This document shows, piece after piece, positions 9,686 through 18,783 of a stretch of 64,000 nucleotides of DNA (position 1 is the stretch's first letter; each line of letters opens with the position of its first letter). Both the position numbers and the translations under genes were made by a program. The stretch comes from Nitritalea halalkaliphila LW7 (GTDB taxonomy: Bacteria > Bacteroidota > Bacteroidia > Cytophagales > Cyclobacteriaceae), in NCBI RefSeq assembly GCF_000265075.1, contig NZ_AJYA01000015.1:3419-67418 (forward strand), in the 5' to 3' direction. A model generated the notes under the pieces. That model made no database searches. It was not told the origin of the DNA and worked only from the letters and a program-made list of their open reading frames with translations.

Positions 9686-10706
9686 CTTTAAGTTTGGTGG
9701 CTAACGCAATCCCTTTTAATGATAATATATTGGGCTTGTAATCAAAACACTCTTTAATGATTTCCTCACCAAAATGCCAATCAAGAATTGCCTTTGGCAA
9801 ATTAACACCTGCAGCTTGAGAGAAAGGATAACCACCACCAAATCTTGGGTTAATATCAATAATGTAAATTTTATTCTCCCTCTTAATTACATCAATATCA
9901 ATAATAGAAACATGCTTTAACAAGTTACCAAGCTTTGATATCACTTCAGTTATTGACTTATCCATTACTGTAACCGCAGCATCAGTTTCGCCAGAACGCA
10001 TAGCTATTTTTTTCTTGACAACAACTGCATTATTGAATCCTTTTAGATCGTTTATACAATCTACTCCATATTCTTGCCCTTTTATGAATTCTTGTATTAG
10101 CAAGGTGTTTTCAAAATTGAGTGTTTCAATATGAGAAATACTTGTGTTCTTGATTTTGCTAGTCAGCAATTTATATGCATGAAATAATTCATCTCTATTA
10201 TAAACTATCTCTGTGGCAATAGAACCCTGTCCCCATCTTGGTTTTATTACCAATGGGAAAGCTATCGTCTTATTTTTTAAAGCTTTTTCTGCCTCCTCTA
10301 AACTAAAGAAAATCTTTGGCGTATCAAATTCATTATCAGTTAAAAAGTTAGACATTTTTAATTTATCTAAACAGATTTCAACAATATTAAAATCAGGCAT
10401 TATAAGTTTAGCACCAATCTCATCAAATTTGCTTTTACTGTATGACAGGAATAAGGTATCTAAATCAAAAAGACTAATAATGATATCAACCGACTCTTTT
10501 TCACACACTTGTAAAAGGAAAGGTATATAATCCTTAGACCGAATCTCTGGGCTAACATAAGATACATCTGCTTTCCACATAGCAGTGGTATCTTCAATAG
10601 AGTTAACAGCTACAATTCGCACATCATAATCTGTCAAGTTTTTAAAGAAGTCTATTAAATAGTCTCTTCTACCAACTGCGCTAAGTAAGATATTTACTTC
10701 TTTCAT
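9675..10706 (-). CDS. ATP-grasp carboxylate-amine ligase, CarB-like
   Basis: 343 residues. The N-terminal Rossmann-like domain begins NILLSAVGRRDYLIDFF, like PylC and carbamoyl-phosphate-synthase-related ligases; the central ATP-grasp has FPLVIKPRWGQGSIATEI (lysine and glycine-rich loop) and the C-terminal metal-binding motif IYIIDINPRFGGGYPFSQAA. Such enzymes use ATP to form an acyl phosphate that is attacked by an amine. In this operon it lies between a DegT-family aminotransferase and a glycosyltransferase, so it may join an amino acid or amine to a sugar acid, or an acyl group to an amino sugar. That role is inference; the fold assignment is firm. Confidence 0.75.
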   Translation of the reverse strand: MKEVNILLSAVGRRDYLIDFFKNLTDYDVRIVAVNSIEDTTAMWKADVSYVSPEIRSKDYIPFLLQVCEKESVDIIISLFDLDTLFLSYSKSKFDEIGAKLIMPDFNIVEICLDKLKMSNFLTDNEFDTPKIFFSLEEAEKALKNKTIAFPLVIKPRWGQGSIATEIVYNRDELFHAYKLLTSKIKNTSISHIETLNFENTLLIQEFIKGQEYGVDCINDLKGFNNAVVVKKKIAMRSGETDAAVTVMDKSITEVISKLGNLLKHVSIIDIDVIKRENKIYIIDINPRFGGGYPFSQAAGVNLPKAILDWHFGEEIIKECFDYKPNILSLKGIALATKLKDEA

Positions 10707-10755
10707 TTTATAAATAACACGAATTATATTATCAAAAAAGGTGTTTTCACGTTAA

Positions 10756-11834
10756 TTAATTATTAAGAACTCTTAGAATTCGCCTACAAATCATTTCAAT
10801 TTCAAATTCGCCTAATTCAAAATACATTGGAAGGCACAAAATGCTTTTTGCTATATGATCTGCTACAGGAGTATTGTAATTTTGAACATAATTCAGTGAA
10901 CTCAATGTAGGGTAAAAATATCGTCTTGGAAAAATACCAGCAACTTCAAGCTCTTTTTTTACATTCAACAACACATCCTCATTTTCAAAAACTACTGGAA
11001 AGTATGAATGGTTAAATTCTACATCACTGTGAATCTTGGGCATTACAATATTTTTTTCGGCTAACATATGATTATAAAACGAAGCCTGTTTTTTTCGTGA
11101 ATCCAATATTTGATTAATGTAATTTAAATTTACAATACCCATAGCTGCATGAAATTCTGAATTTTTGCCATTTATTCCCACGCCATGGAAATTTTCTGGA
11201 CCATCGTGACCAAAATTTCTCCTCCAAGCTAACTGTTTAATTAATTCAGGATCTTTTGAAAAAAGAGCGCCACCTTCAATGGTGTGAAATAATTTTGTCG
11301 CATGAAAGCTGGTAGTACTAATATCTCCCCACTCAAAGATACTTCTCCCTTTAAATTTAGTACCAAAACAATGCGCAGCATCATATATAACTTTTAATTT
11401 ATACTTTCTTGCAATTTTCTCAATAGTTTCTACATCACAGGGTTTCCAAAGCAATGTGTTGCTAAAATGGCTTCAGTATTATTATTTATTGCAGACTCAA
11501 TCTTATTTGGATCAATATTTAACGTTTCTCTATCAATATCAACGAATATAGGTTTACACCCCTCCCATACCACCGAGCTTGTAGTTGCAACATAACTAAA
11601 TGGGGTTGTAATAATTTCTTTTGTTAGATTTAACGCCTTAATTGCCAGTTGAAGGGCTACTGTTCCATTTGTAACATACAAAATATGTTTTAACTCAAGA
11701 AAGTCCTTTAGCTTTAGTTCTAAGTCATTAACTAGTGGACCGTTGTTTGTAAACCAATTTCGTTTCCAAACCCCCTCAATTAGCTTAATATATTCTTCTA
11801 TTGGTGGTGAAAAAGGCTTAGTAACAGGTATCAT
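10756..11834 (-). CDS. DegT/DnrJ/EryC1 sugar aminotransferase, frameshifted
   Basis: Two frames join at GGG 11440-11442: the first half ends ...AILATHCFGNP and the second resumes CDVETIEKIARKYKLKVIYD; one missing base restores about 360 residues. Landmarks are MIPVTKPFSPPIEEYI, the loop VTNGTVALQLAIKAL, DAAHCFGTKFKGRSI and the Schiff-base segment TTSFHATKLFHTIEGGALF with the PLP lysine. This resembles the aminotransferases that make dTDP- or UDP-linked 3- or 4-amino-dideoxyhexoses, and differs clearly from the LegC homologue at 6.2-7.3 kb, so a second amino sugar is likely. It is the first gene after the wzc relic and marks where the GC content drops sharply. Confidence 0.78.
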
Positions 11835-11912
11835 AAAATACTATATTGCTATATTGTTTAATTAAATAACTCATTAAAACATACTAAATAAATAATAAAG
11901 AACATTTATTAT

Positions 11913-12426
11913 TTATTTATTTTCCACATAATACCCCGACTTCGCTCCATAACCGTACCCGTAGCCATAGCCCGAATTCAAATGCACATCATTCAGCACG
12001 GCATAGAGCTTCTTCACCCCGCCTTTTTCGACCAGGCTACTGGGAAGACATAAATAGAAGCATCTGCATACTGGAAAAAATCGCGTGTCTCGGAAACCAA
12101 CCATACTAGCGTGGAATCTAAAACCACCATATAATAAGCCATCTTAATCTCTTTTAGCACCTCCCCCATGTAATCTTGCAGAATAAGCTCTGCCGGGTTA
12201 GGAAGAATAGGACCTAAGAGAAGCACATCTAAGTTTTCACAGTAAGAGGACTTAACCATTTCCTACTAAACTGCTTGAAGACCAAGGACACTTCACATCC
12301 TACTGAAATTTGAGAGGCTAAATTCACATGTGATAGGACATTGCGTAAGCCTCGAACACGCGTTATGATTAATTTGCCTGTAAGCGGGCATAGGTGGTAT
12401 GCATATAAAGAGAAGTCTAGCTGCAT
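11913..12426 (-). pseudogene. Relic of a wzc tyrosine-kinase C-terminus
   Basis: Three short overlapping frames spell a decayed copy of the last ~170 residues of Wzc. LDVLLLGPILPNPAELILQD and SLVEKGGVKKLYAVLNDVHL match the intact Wzc at 46.9-49.3 kb almost residue for residue, and it ends in a shorter Gly-Tyr tail, (GY)4G, then AKSGYYVENK. Unlike the technical frameshifts elsewhere, it also carries substitutions in functional sites: the Walker B segment VVILDCPPVG has become VVLDSTLVWL, and FVFRQNYSEK has become YVFPVAWSKK. No Walker A or periplasmic domain remains. It lies between the broken epimerase and the aminotransferase and is probably what is left of the partner of the orphan wza at 17.7-18.5 kb. 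Confidence 0.85.
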
Positions 12427-12470
12427 TTAAAATACTGGCATAACACAACACTTTGGGATACGTTGGAAAG

Positions 12471-13442
12471 CTATTTTAAATTCTCCCAATACCAGGCTAC
12501 TGCCTCCTTAATTCCAACTTCTAGCGAATGACTTGGCCTATACTTTAATAAGCACTTTGCCTTTTCGATACTTGCTAAAGAATGTGGGATGTCCCCTTTT
12601 CTATCCGGACCATGAAGGATTTCTACTTCGGCTATTTTTGGGTCATACTGACTCAAATGCTTCTTTAGTAGTTGCGTTAAGGCTAATAAAGTAGTTCTAT
12701 CGCCTACGGCTGTATTGTATACTTGATTGAGCGCCTGTTCATTTTCTGTAGCAAGGGCCAAGTGATTCATCTGAATCACATTATCAATATAGGTGAAGTC
12801 GCGCGAGTACGTCCCATCCCCATTAATCACAGGACTCTGATGCTGCATAATTTGCTTTACGAATAGGGAAATGACGGCAGCATAGGCGCCATTCGGGTCT
12901 TGCTGCCTACCAATTACATTAAAATAGCGTAATCCGATACTCTGTAATCCATAGCTACGGTAAAAAACATCGGCGTACAGCTCATTCACATACTTGGTCA
13001 CCGCTTAGGGAGATAGTGGCTTCCCGATGGTATCTTCTACTTTCGGTAGGACCTCGGAGTCTCCATAGGTGGAACTACTGGCCGCATAGACAAAGCGTTT
13101 CACTTTCGCATCTCTGGCAGCGACCAACATATTTAAAAACCCGGAGACATTTACTTCGTTTGACGTAATGGGGTCTTGCAGGGAGCGAGGCACAGATCCC
13201 AGGGCTGCCTGGTGCAGCACATAGGTTTGTCCGGCACAAGCCTCCTGGCAGACTTGAAGCTCCCGGATATCGCCTTCGACAAAGGTAAAATTCGGATGCT
13301 TTATAAAAGCACTTAAATTATGGAGATGACCAGTAGCCAAATTATCCAAGCAGGTAACTTTGGCACCCAGATGTAAGAAGTAGGCACAGAGATTAGAACC
13401 GATAAAACCGGCGCCACCTGTGATTAAGATAGTCGCGTTCAC
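12471..13442 (-). pseudogene. UDP-GlcNAc 4-epimerase (WbpP-like) with stop at catalytic Tyr codon
   Basis: An extended short-chain dehydrogenase of about 323 codons. The GTG at 13440-13442 ([20 protein letters not shown]) is the natural start; the frame is open further upstream but lacks homology. The family marks [20 protein letters not shown], the Ser-rich [15 protein letters not shown] and RYFNVIGRQQDPNGAYAAVI identify the WbpP/TviC group, which interconverts UDP-GlcNAc and UDP-GalNAc (or their uronates). The codon for the active-site Tyr of Y-x3-K is TAA (13005-13007), between KPLSP and AVTKYVNELYAD. The frame is otherwise intact, so this is a nonsense change rather than an indel. With the UDP-HexNAc dehydrogenase at 57-58.3 kb it would have made UDP-GalNAcA. 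Confidence 0.8.
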
Positions 13443-13702
13443 CAAAACGATTAAGAAGAAAATGACAGTGCTTGGTACAAAATAAAAAGTCCCAGTTCGT
13501 ATCCGATACAGCTTCGCCCTCTCGGTCCCATGCGGTGCACATTCCTCATTCAGGAAGGACAGCATAGTGACGTAGCGATCAGACTGGGTTAGGGGTTCCT
13601 ACACATACCGCTACTCCTACTACATTCAAAACACGACCGACCTGAAATGGCCAAATGAGATGAAAAATTACGTATTAGTTGTGGTTCTGCGTAAAAACGC
13701 AT
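13443..13702 (-). other. Long leader of the second locus-B transcript
   Basis: About 260 bases lie between the predicted transcription start (near 13702) and the epimerase GTG at 13442. A small hairpin (TGCGT, 13688-13692; ACGCA, 13697-13701) sits at the very start of the transcript. The leader carries a 21-base element that is shared with the leader of the wza operon at 50.1 kb. The epimerase frame is open back to 13565, but its first 40 codons show no family similarity. No other gene is seen. Confidence 0.4.
13510..13530 (-). promoter_or_regulatory. Leader element shared with the wza operon
   Basis: On the transcribed strand the element reads GGGACCGAGAGGGCGAAGCT with one further T in front; it matches 20 of 21 bases at 50196-50216. 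In both places its nearer end lies about 68-69 bases before the first start codon and it lies 160-180 bases after a TAnnTTTG promoter box. This geometry suggests a transcript-level signal such as a pause or antitermination site. Alternatively it is a remnant of coding sequence (GTERAKL in one frame). Confidence 0.45.
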
Positions 13703-13708
13703 TTTTCA

Positions 13709-13716
13709 CAAAGATA
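13709..13716 (-). promoter_or_regulatory. Bacteroidota-type promoter -7 box (TATCTTTG)
   Basis: TATCTTTG on the minus strand fits the TAnnTTTG consensus of Bacteroidota. It lies downstream of the terminator at 13872-13894 and upstream of the epimerase/aminotransferase/leg genes, which is where a new transcript must begin. No clear TTTG -33 box is seen at the expected distance, so the call is tentative. Confidence 0.4.
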
Positions 13717-13871
13717 AATGAATCCCATGGAAACGAGGTAATGCCCCAAAAAATTCTTTCAAAAAGAATGCCTACCTGCAAAATTCACCCTATCAAAAGC
13801 AAAAAGAATAGGACGAGCGGCATAAACCTCCCGTTGTGATTCATGCATTGGGCTATTAGCCATAAGGGCAT

Positions 13872-13894
13872 AAAAAAAGGCCCGAAGGGCCTTA
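13872..13894 (-). terminator. Rho-independent terminator
   Basis: On the minus strand AAGGCCC-TTC-GGGCCTT forms a seven-base-pair GC-rich stem with a three-base loop and runs straight into a seven-T tract. It begins about 40 bases after the stop of the LIC12162-type transferase gene (13934), so it closes the CMP-transferase/neuB/HAD/transferase operon and insulates it from the epimerase transcript. Confidence 0.85.
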
Positions 13895-13933
13895 AATAAT
13901 CAGCAGTACTAGCAGAGACACTATTTGGAAGGG

Positions 13934-15273
13934 TTAGGTATTAAAGAAGCGCTTTTCAAATTCATGATAACGTGGGTCGCTCACCACCTCTTGCCACCAG
14001 CTGCTTACATCTAAATGATTAATGTGCGCTAACACCGATTCTAAGGAGTCGTGCAAAATCTTTTTTTCCTTACAGAAGGCATAAAAGGGTTTTACGATCT
14101 CTGTCTCTTGGTCATTAGATAAAATGCCTACCACCGGTTTTTTTACGGCCAGACACTCTAGGAAATTTGTTGCTGGGACACTTATTTGAAAGATAAGCTC
14201 AGACTCAGCTATGTTTTGGGTAATCGGTTCTAGGTCAGAGCAAATCGTGAAGTATGCGTAGCGCTTAAGAAACTCCACTTCTTTTTGGTTCGAAAACAAT
14301 CTAGAAAAGGGTCTTGGTCTCGCTGCGATTACTGGGTACTTATTTTTATCGATTTTCTGATCGAATACTTTAAAATACGCTGTAAAAAACTCTGTATCGG
14401 TGTAAGCGGAGTTGATGACCCCGAAGACGATTAGAAGTGGATAGCGATTTGATTTTTGTTGCTTTGCGTAATCTTGCTGAAAGCGCATGAGGCGATATGC
14501 TTTCCAGGGTTCATCTTTGGGTTCTATTTTCCAGCCCCAGGTTCTGTACACATCTGCTATTCTTCTTTCACGCACTTGTGCTCCATGGTTTAGCTCGCCG
14601 TAGTAGGCTCCATGCTGGTACCAGTGTAATTTCGCTCCGTGTTCTATATACGTAGCAATTACAAGCTCCATGTAATGATTCCCGACATGATAATGAAGTT
14701 TTTTTTCGGCAGGATTCAGTAAGGGAATACTATTCAGGGCATCACGGAAGCCTCTACATAGAGTTTAGGGAGCCCACTGAGCACATTGCGATAAAAGGGA
14801 TCCTGTGCTGGCGCATACTGGCGCAGTAATTTATCGCGTTTAGAGTTTGAGCGTGCGAAGTTCCAGCTTCTATCTAGCAGCGGCAGTCGCGTACCGAGAT
14901 CCTGATCGACAGCAGCCACCTGTGGAAATCCGATATGCAGTTCATTATTTTCTTTTAGGATCTTTTTAAAGGCCAGGTAGTTCGGATAGTCTTTTATCTT
15001 CTTTAGCAGCTTAACAACCTCAGTTTTCCAGTTAGCTCTAAGCTCCTCAACAGTATTTTTCACGGGAGGGGTAAAGGATTCCTGTGAAAAATCCGCATAA
15101 TTATTGATAATGTAACCGGCGTAAGGGGAAAGCCACAAATTCCAGAAGCGTATGGAAAAATTCACACCGTGAAACTGGTTGAGCGTATCTGCGAGTTGCT
15201 GTACCAGACTTTTATGGAGTTTATGTCTCTGAGGAGAATAGGCACTTTTGATATTATCTAAGGTATTTAGCAT
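13934..15273 (-). CDS. LIC12162-type putative transferase, frameshifted
   Basis: Two frames join at about 14746-14752, giving roughly 446 residues. The first part has the LADTLNQFHGVNFSIRFWNL segment and ends LPKLYVEA; the second resumes FRDALNSIPLLNPAEKKLHY and contains YIEHGAKLHWYQHGAYYGEL and VINSAYTDTEFFTAYFKVFD. The HxxxH-GAYYG pattern and the RFW...LSPY segment resemble the LIC12162 family of putative transferases that accompany sialic-acid-like biosynthesis genes. It follows the CMP-transferase, NeuB and HAD genes and is followed by a terminator, so it is a fair candidate for the enzyme that transfers this nonulosonate. The family identification is from memory of motifs and is moderate. 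Confidence 0.55.
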
Positions 15274-15315
15274 CTTTTAGTCATGATAAAAGTAAACAAG
15301 TAAGCAGGAACAGTC

Positions 15316-15852
<537 letters not shown>

Positions 15853-16905
15853 TTACTCGATCATATTTTTATAGATAATTTCATCTTTAGGAATATCCTG
15901 CAGCACTTTTTTACCGATTAGCTCATTCAGCTGGGCCCATTTATACCCATCTCCTGGGCTTAGCAGGTGTAAATCTTTTTCCTGGATTATGGCACCTTTA
16001 GGCAAGTGACTTTTCGTAGCGATCGAGCGTTCTAACTTTTCACGTGCAGCCTGTACGGAGGGCTCTATATAGATTTCCTCTTTACCTAGGGATAGGTCTA
16101 AGTTTCGTATATCGCGCATCATTCTATAGATTCCATCGATAGCGAGGGAGCCTGCCTGATCGGTACCTTTCATCCCTCTATCTAGGGTGATATGTTTTTC
16201 GATAATTTCTGCCCCCATACCCACGGCGGCTATAGGAGTGGCGATCCCTATCGTATGATCGGAGTACCCTATAGTAAACTGCGGATAGTGTTTTTTCAGG
16301 TAGGTAATCGTTCGTAGGTTCACGTTTTCGTACCGGGTAGGGTATTCCGAGACACAGTGTAGAATGGATAAGTCACTATGGTATTTCGTGATAACGTCAA
16401 CTGCATCGTCCAGTTCCTTCTTACCCGCCATACCAGTGGACACGATAAGCGGAATTTTAGTTTCTGCTAACGCTTCGAGCAGTGGAAGATTTGTTAAATC
16501 TCTGGAAGCCACTTTTAGCTTATCCGGTGTAAAAAGCTTTAGTAAGGAAAGACATCCTATAGCACATAGCGTTTCGACGAAGTCCAGACCCTTACTTTTG
16601 GCGTACTGGTACACTTCGAAGTGCTCCTCGTCGCTGAGTTCTAAAAATTCACGATGTTCTCCATAAGTTTTTCCAAAGGAATTCGGGTTGTCATAAGGCC
16701 GGGACATTTGTGAATGTGAGAGCTCTTGTTTGAGATCACGTTTGGTAAGCTTTACAGCATCCATAATGGGGAGCGTATTATTAAAAAGCTTATCGTAAAT
16801 CGGCCTAGAAACCACATCTACTAAAAGTTTAGCTATATCGACAGATCCGTTATGATTCTGTCCGATTTCACCAATAACATACGTGTGGGACATATTATTT
16901 CTCAT
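15853..16905 (-). CDS. neuB: NeuB-family nonulosonate (9-phosphate) synthase
   Basis: 350 residues, or 346 from an internal ATG at 16893 that removes most of the overlap with the preceding gene. The N-terminal TIM barrel has YVIGEIGQNHNGSVDIAKLL, DAVKLTKRD, LKVASRDLTNLPLLEAL, IVSTGMAGKKELDDAVDVI, CVSEYPT and IGYSDHTIGIATPIAAV; the C-terminal SAF (antifreeze-like) domain has KLERSIATKSHLPKGAIIQE. NeuB enzymes condense phosphoenolpyruvate with a hexose or N-acyl-mannosamine. The long insertion after residue 35, before DAVKLTKRD, and the adjacent HAD phosphatase favour a phosphorylated hexose acceptor, as for KDN-9-P or Neu5Ac-9-P, rather than the free-sugar substrate of LegI. Confidence 0.85.
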   Translation of the reverse strand: MRNNMSHTYVIGEIGQNHNGSVDIAKLLVDVVSRPIYDKLFNNTLPIMDAVKLTKRDLKQELSHSQMSRPYDNPNSFGKTYGEHREFLELSDEEHFEVYQYAKSKGLDFVETLCAIGCLSLLKLFTPDKLKVASRDLTNLPLLEALAETKIPLIVSTGMAGKKELDDAVDVITKYHSDLSILHCVSEYPTRYENVNLRTITYLKKHYPQFTIGYSDHTIGIATPIAAVGMGAEIIEKHITLDRGMKGTDQAGSLAIDGIYRMMRDIRNLDLSLGKEEIYIEPSVQAAREKLERSIATKSHLPKGAIIQEKDLHLLSPGDGYKWAQLNELIGKKVLQDIPKDEIIYKNMIE

Positions 16906-17641
16906 TTTGAATTATTTGCTTGTGCATAATTTGTAACCATTCCTCATTCGCTGCGATTTTTTCTATAAGTTGCTCTGGGCTGCCATCGAAATTAGGTATT
17001 TCTGCATAAATCTGCTGCAGCAGCTCAAAATCAGCTTTCGTATCGAGGGTCATTCGCAGTTGCGGATATTGTTCGATTTGCTTGGCGATAGGCGCTAGGT
17101 ACGTACTAAATACGTTTGAATTAGCGTAGATATAATTGGTTACATGTTCCCTGTAGAGGGATTCTTGGGTAAGCTGCTTTACTTGTTTAAGTGCTTCTAC
17201 CGTAACGTATTCTGCCCACAGGCCATAATGTGTTTTTATAGTGGGCGTACCTGCAGACGTCTTAAAAGAAACGTAGGAAGCAGCTGAGGAAGCACTTATC
17301 TGGATGAGTTCTTGTAAAGCCATCAGGTTAAGAAGTGGATTATCCGAACAGATTCGAATTATTTTTTCCACCTGAAATGCCTCAGCTGCATCGATAAATC
17401 TACTGAGCACATCAGCTTCATCCCCTTTAAAGCAGGATACCTGTAGTTTTTCACAAAGGTCCACGATCGGCTGATCGCTTAGGCTTACGGTCGTGGCCAC
17501 GATTAATTTAAGAGAAGGGAAATGAGCAGAAATTTTCGTCAGAAGAATTTCGAGTACACTTTTTCCCTCATAAAAAGGCAGTAAAATTTTATTCGGCAGT
17601 CTAGAGGAACCGAGTCTAGCCTGAACAATACATGCGAGCAT
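16895..17641 (-). CDS. Cytidylyltransferase family protein (SpsF/NeuA-like)
   Basis: 248 residues beginning ACIVQARLGSSRLPNKILLP, the NTP-binding signature of the SpsF/KdsB/NeuA-related cytidylyltransferases, with the acidic motif IRICSDNPLLNLMALQELI in place of the usual metal-binding region. It would activate the 3-deoxy sugar acid made by the next two genes as a CMP-sugar. It overlaps neuB by 11 bases and follows the orphan wza after a 71-base gap, so the operon likely starts at the wza promoter at 18618-18625. A second SpsF-type gene (34.2-34.9 kb) and a fused domain (39-40.5 kb) are in locus A. Confidence 0.78.
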   Translation of the reverse strand: MLACIVQARLGSSRLPNKILLPFYEGKSVLEILLTKISAHFPSLKLIVATTVSLSDQPIVDLCEKLQVSCFKGDEADVLSRFIDAAEAFQVEKIIRICSDNPLLNLMALQELIQISASSAASYVSFKTSAGTPTIKTHYGLWAEYVTVEALKQVKQLTQESLYREHVTNYIYANSNVFSTYLAPIAKQIEQYPQLRMTLDTKADFELLQQIYAEIPNFDGSPEQLIEKIAANEEWLQIMHKQIIQNEK

Positions 17642-17712
17642 AACAAAAACTTGTCTTACGTAAGGTAACTAGCTAACGCTGTATCAAGATAAAAAGACCG
17701 CAATACTTCATT

Positions 17713-18543
17713 TTATTGATTTACGGTATTTATGATCAGCAGTGCGGCCGTCAAGATGGAAACAGTAAACTGTAGCGTTTGGACGAAGTCCACACCAGCG
17801 CCCAGTTCCCGTACTTTAAGAGGCTCCGCGTAAAGCATATCATTCGGTCTCAAGAAAAAGAACTCTGTTTCCATGAGGCGTTTATCATTTAGATTTAACC
17901 GAAACGATTTAGTTCCTTCCGGATACTGTCGGATCAGGACGACCTCATCTCTCTTCGCTATGGGGGTCATGTCTCCGGCATGCGCGATCGCTTGATAGAT
18001 ATTTACTTGATTCGCTAGGATGGTATGATTTCCATTACGAAAGAACTCACCGAGTGTCGCAAAGCGAATACCACCTAATCGCACGCGTACGTAGAGATCT
18101 TCTTTACGGATATATTCCATCATGAGACCCTCTATCTTTTCTTTCGCCTCTGGGATGGTAAGATTTAGGAGGCTTACCGAACCGATTAAGGGTAGGTCTA
18201 TATTTCCTTCTTCATCTATGGTATAACCCTGTAAGAAGAAGATGTCCCCCCCTTGGTTAGCCCCCTGTACGCCTGCCATGGCTGCTTGCGCTTGAGCGGC
18301 CGAAACTCCGAAGATCATATTGAGTTCCTCTGAGGTGGTTTGAATTTGAATGTCCACGACATCGTTATACTGGAGCTGGTAACTTTCGGCCTTATTTTCG
18401 AGGAGGGGAGATTCTGTGACTAAAGGAAAGGCATCTCCCAAATCTTGTAGGTACACGATGCGTTTATTGGAAACACAGCTACTACCTAGCAGGAGTATAC
18501 AAACGACTAGAAGGGAGAGGGTTTGGATAGAAAACTTAAACAT
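17713..18543 (-). CDS. wza: Wza-like outer-membrane polysaccharide export lipoprotein, second copy
   Basis: About 276 residues from the ATG at 18543 (MFKFSIQTLSLLVVCILLLG); an upstream ATG at 18588 adds 15 non-conserved residues. A signal peptide ends in the lipobox LLGSSC, then comes a Poly_export domain (YNDVVDIQIQTTSEELNMIF), SLBB-like repeats and a C-terminal hydrophobic helix FTVSILTAALLIINTVNQ. It is a close paralogue of the Wza at 49.3-50.1 kb along its whole length, including the LQDLGDA and GGDIFFLQGYT segments. Unlike that copy it has no wzc next to it; a wzc relic lies 5.3 kb downstream. It may form an export channel that works with the Wzc of locus A. Confidence 0.88.
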   Translation of the reverse strand: MFKFSIQTLSLLVVCILLLGSSCVSNKRIVYLQDLGDAFPLVTESPLLENKAESYQLQYNDVVDIQIQTTSEELNMIFGVSAAQAQAAMAGVQGANQGGDIFFLQGYTIDEEGNIDLPLIGSVSLLNLTIPEAKEKIEGLMMEYIRKEDLYVRVRLGGIRFATLGEFFRNGNHTILANQVNIYQAIAHAGDMTPIAKRDEVVLIRQYPEGTKSFRLNLNDKRLMETEFFFLRPNDMLYAEPLKVRELGAGVDFVQTLQFTVSILTAALLIINTVNQ

Positions 18544-18617
18544 AGGAACTAGAACTGTGTAGGGACGAAATGGGCGATTAAAAAACAAGTTTTATTATTG
18601 TAAAAGGTTTACCTCCA

Positions 18618-18625
18618 CAAAAGTA
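18618..18625 (-). promoter_or_regulatory. Bacteroidota-type promoter -7 box (TACTTTTG)
   Basis: TACTTTTG fits TAnnTTTG and lies 75 bases before the preferred wza start at 18543, in the only non-coding gap of this stretch (18544-18783). No convincing -33 TTTG is seen. A 12-base palindrome, CTTACCGGTAAG, at 18711-18722 lies upstream and could be an operator, though it is too short to be sure. Confidence 0.45.
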
Positions 18626-18783
18626 ACCATTTCGTTTAGACAGCCCTAAAGAAAATAAAAAAAAGTTTTAGCGGGGAAGGGTGAATAAATAGGTTTTGGC
18701 CGCCTATGCTCTTACCGGTAAGCGGGGTCTGGGGGACGCTTTCTGTAAGGAGCTAAAGAAGCTAAAACAAGGGCTGCTGCACG

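Noticed and set aside
11835-12470. Insertion sequence or transposase between aminotransferase and epimerase
   Set aside because: No transposase motif or inverted terminal repeats are seen; the stretch is explained by the wzc relic and AT-rich flanks.
13688-13706. TGCGT/ACGCA hairpin with five T, plus-strand terminator
   Set aside because: The stem is only five base pairs and there is no plus-strand gene to terminate. In the minus direction it falls at the start of the transcript, so it was only noted as part of the leader.
18711-18722. 12-base palindrome CTTACCGGTAAG upstream of the second wza
   Set aside because: A perfect but short palindrome without a second copy; it may be an operator but it is not supported by anything else.
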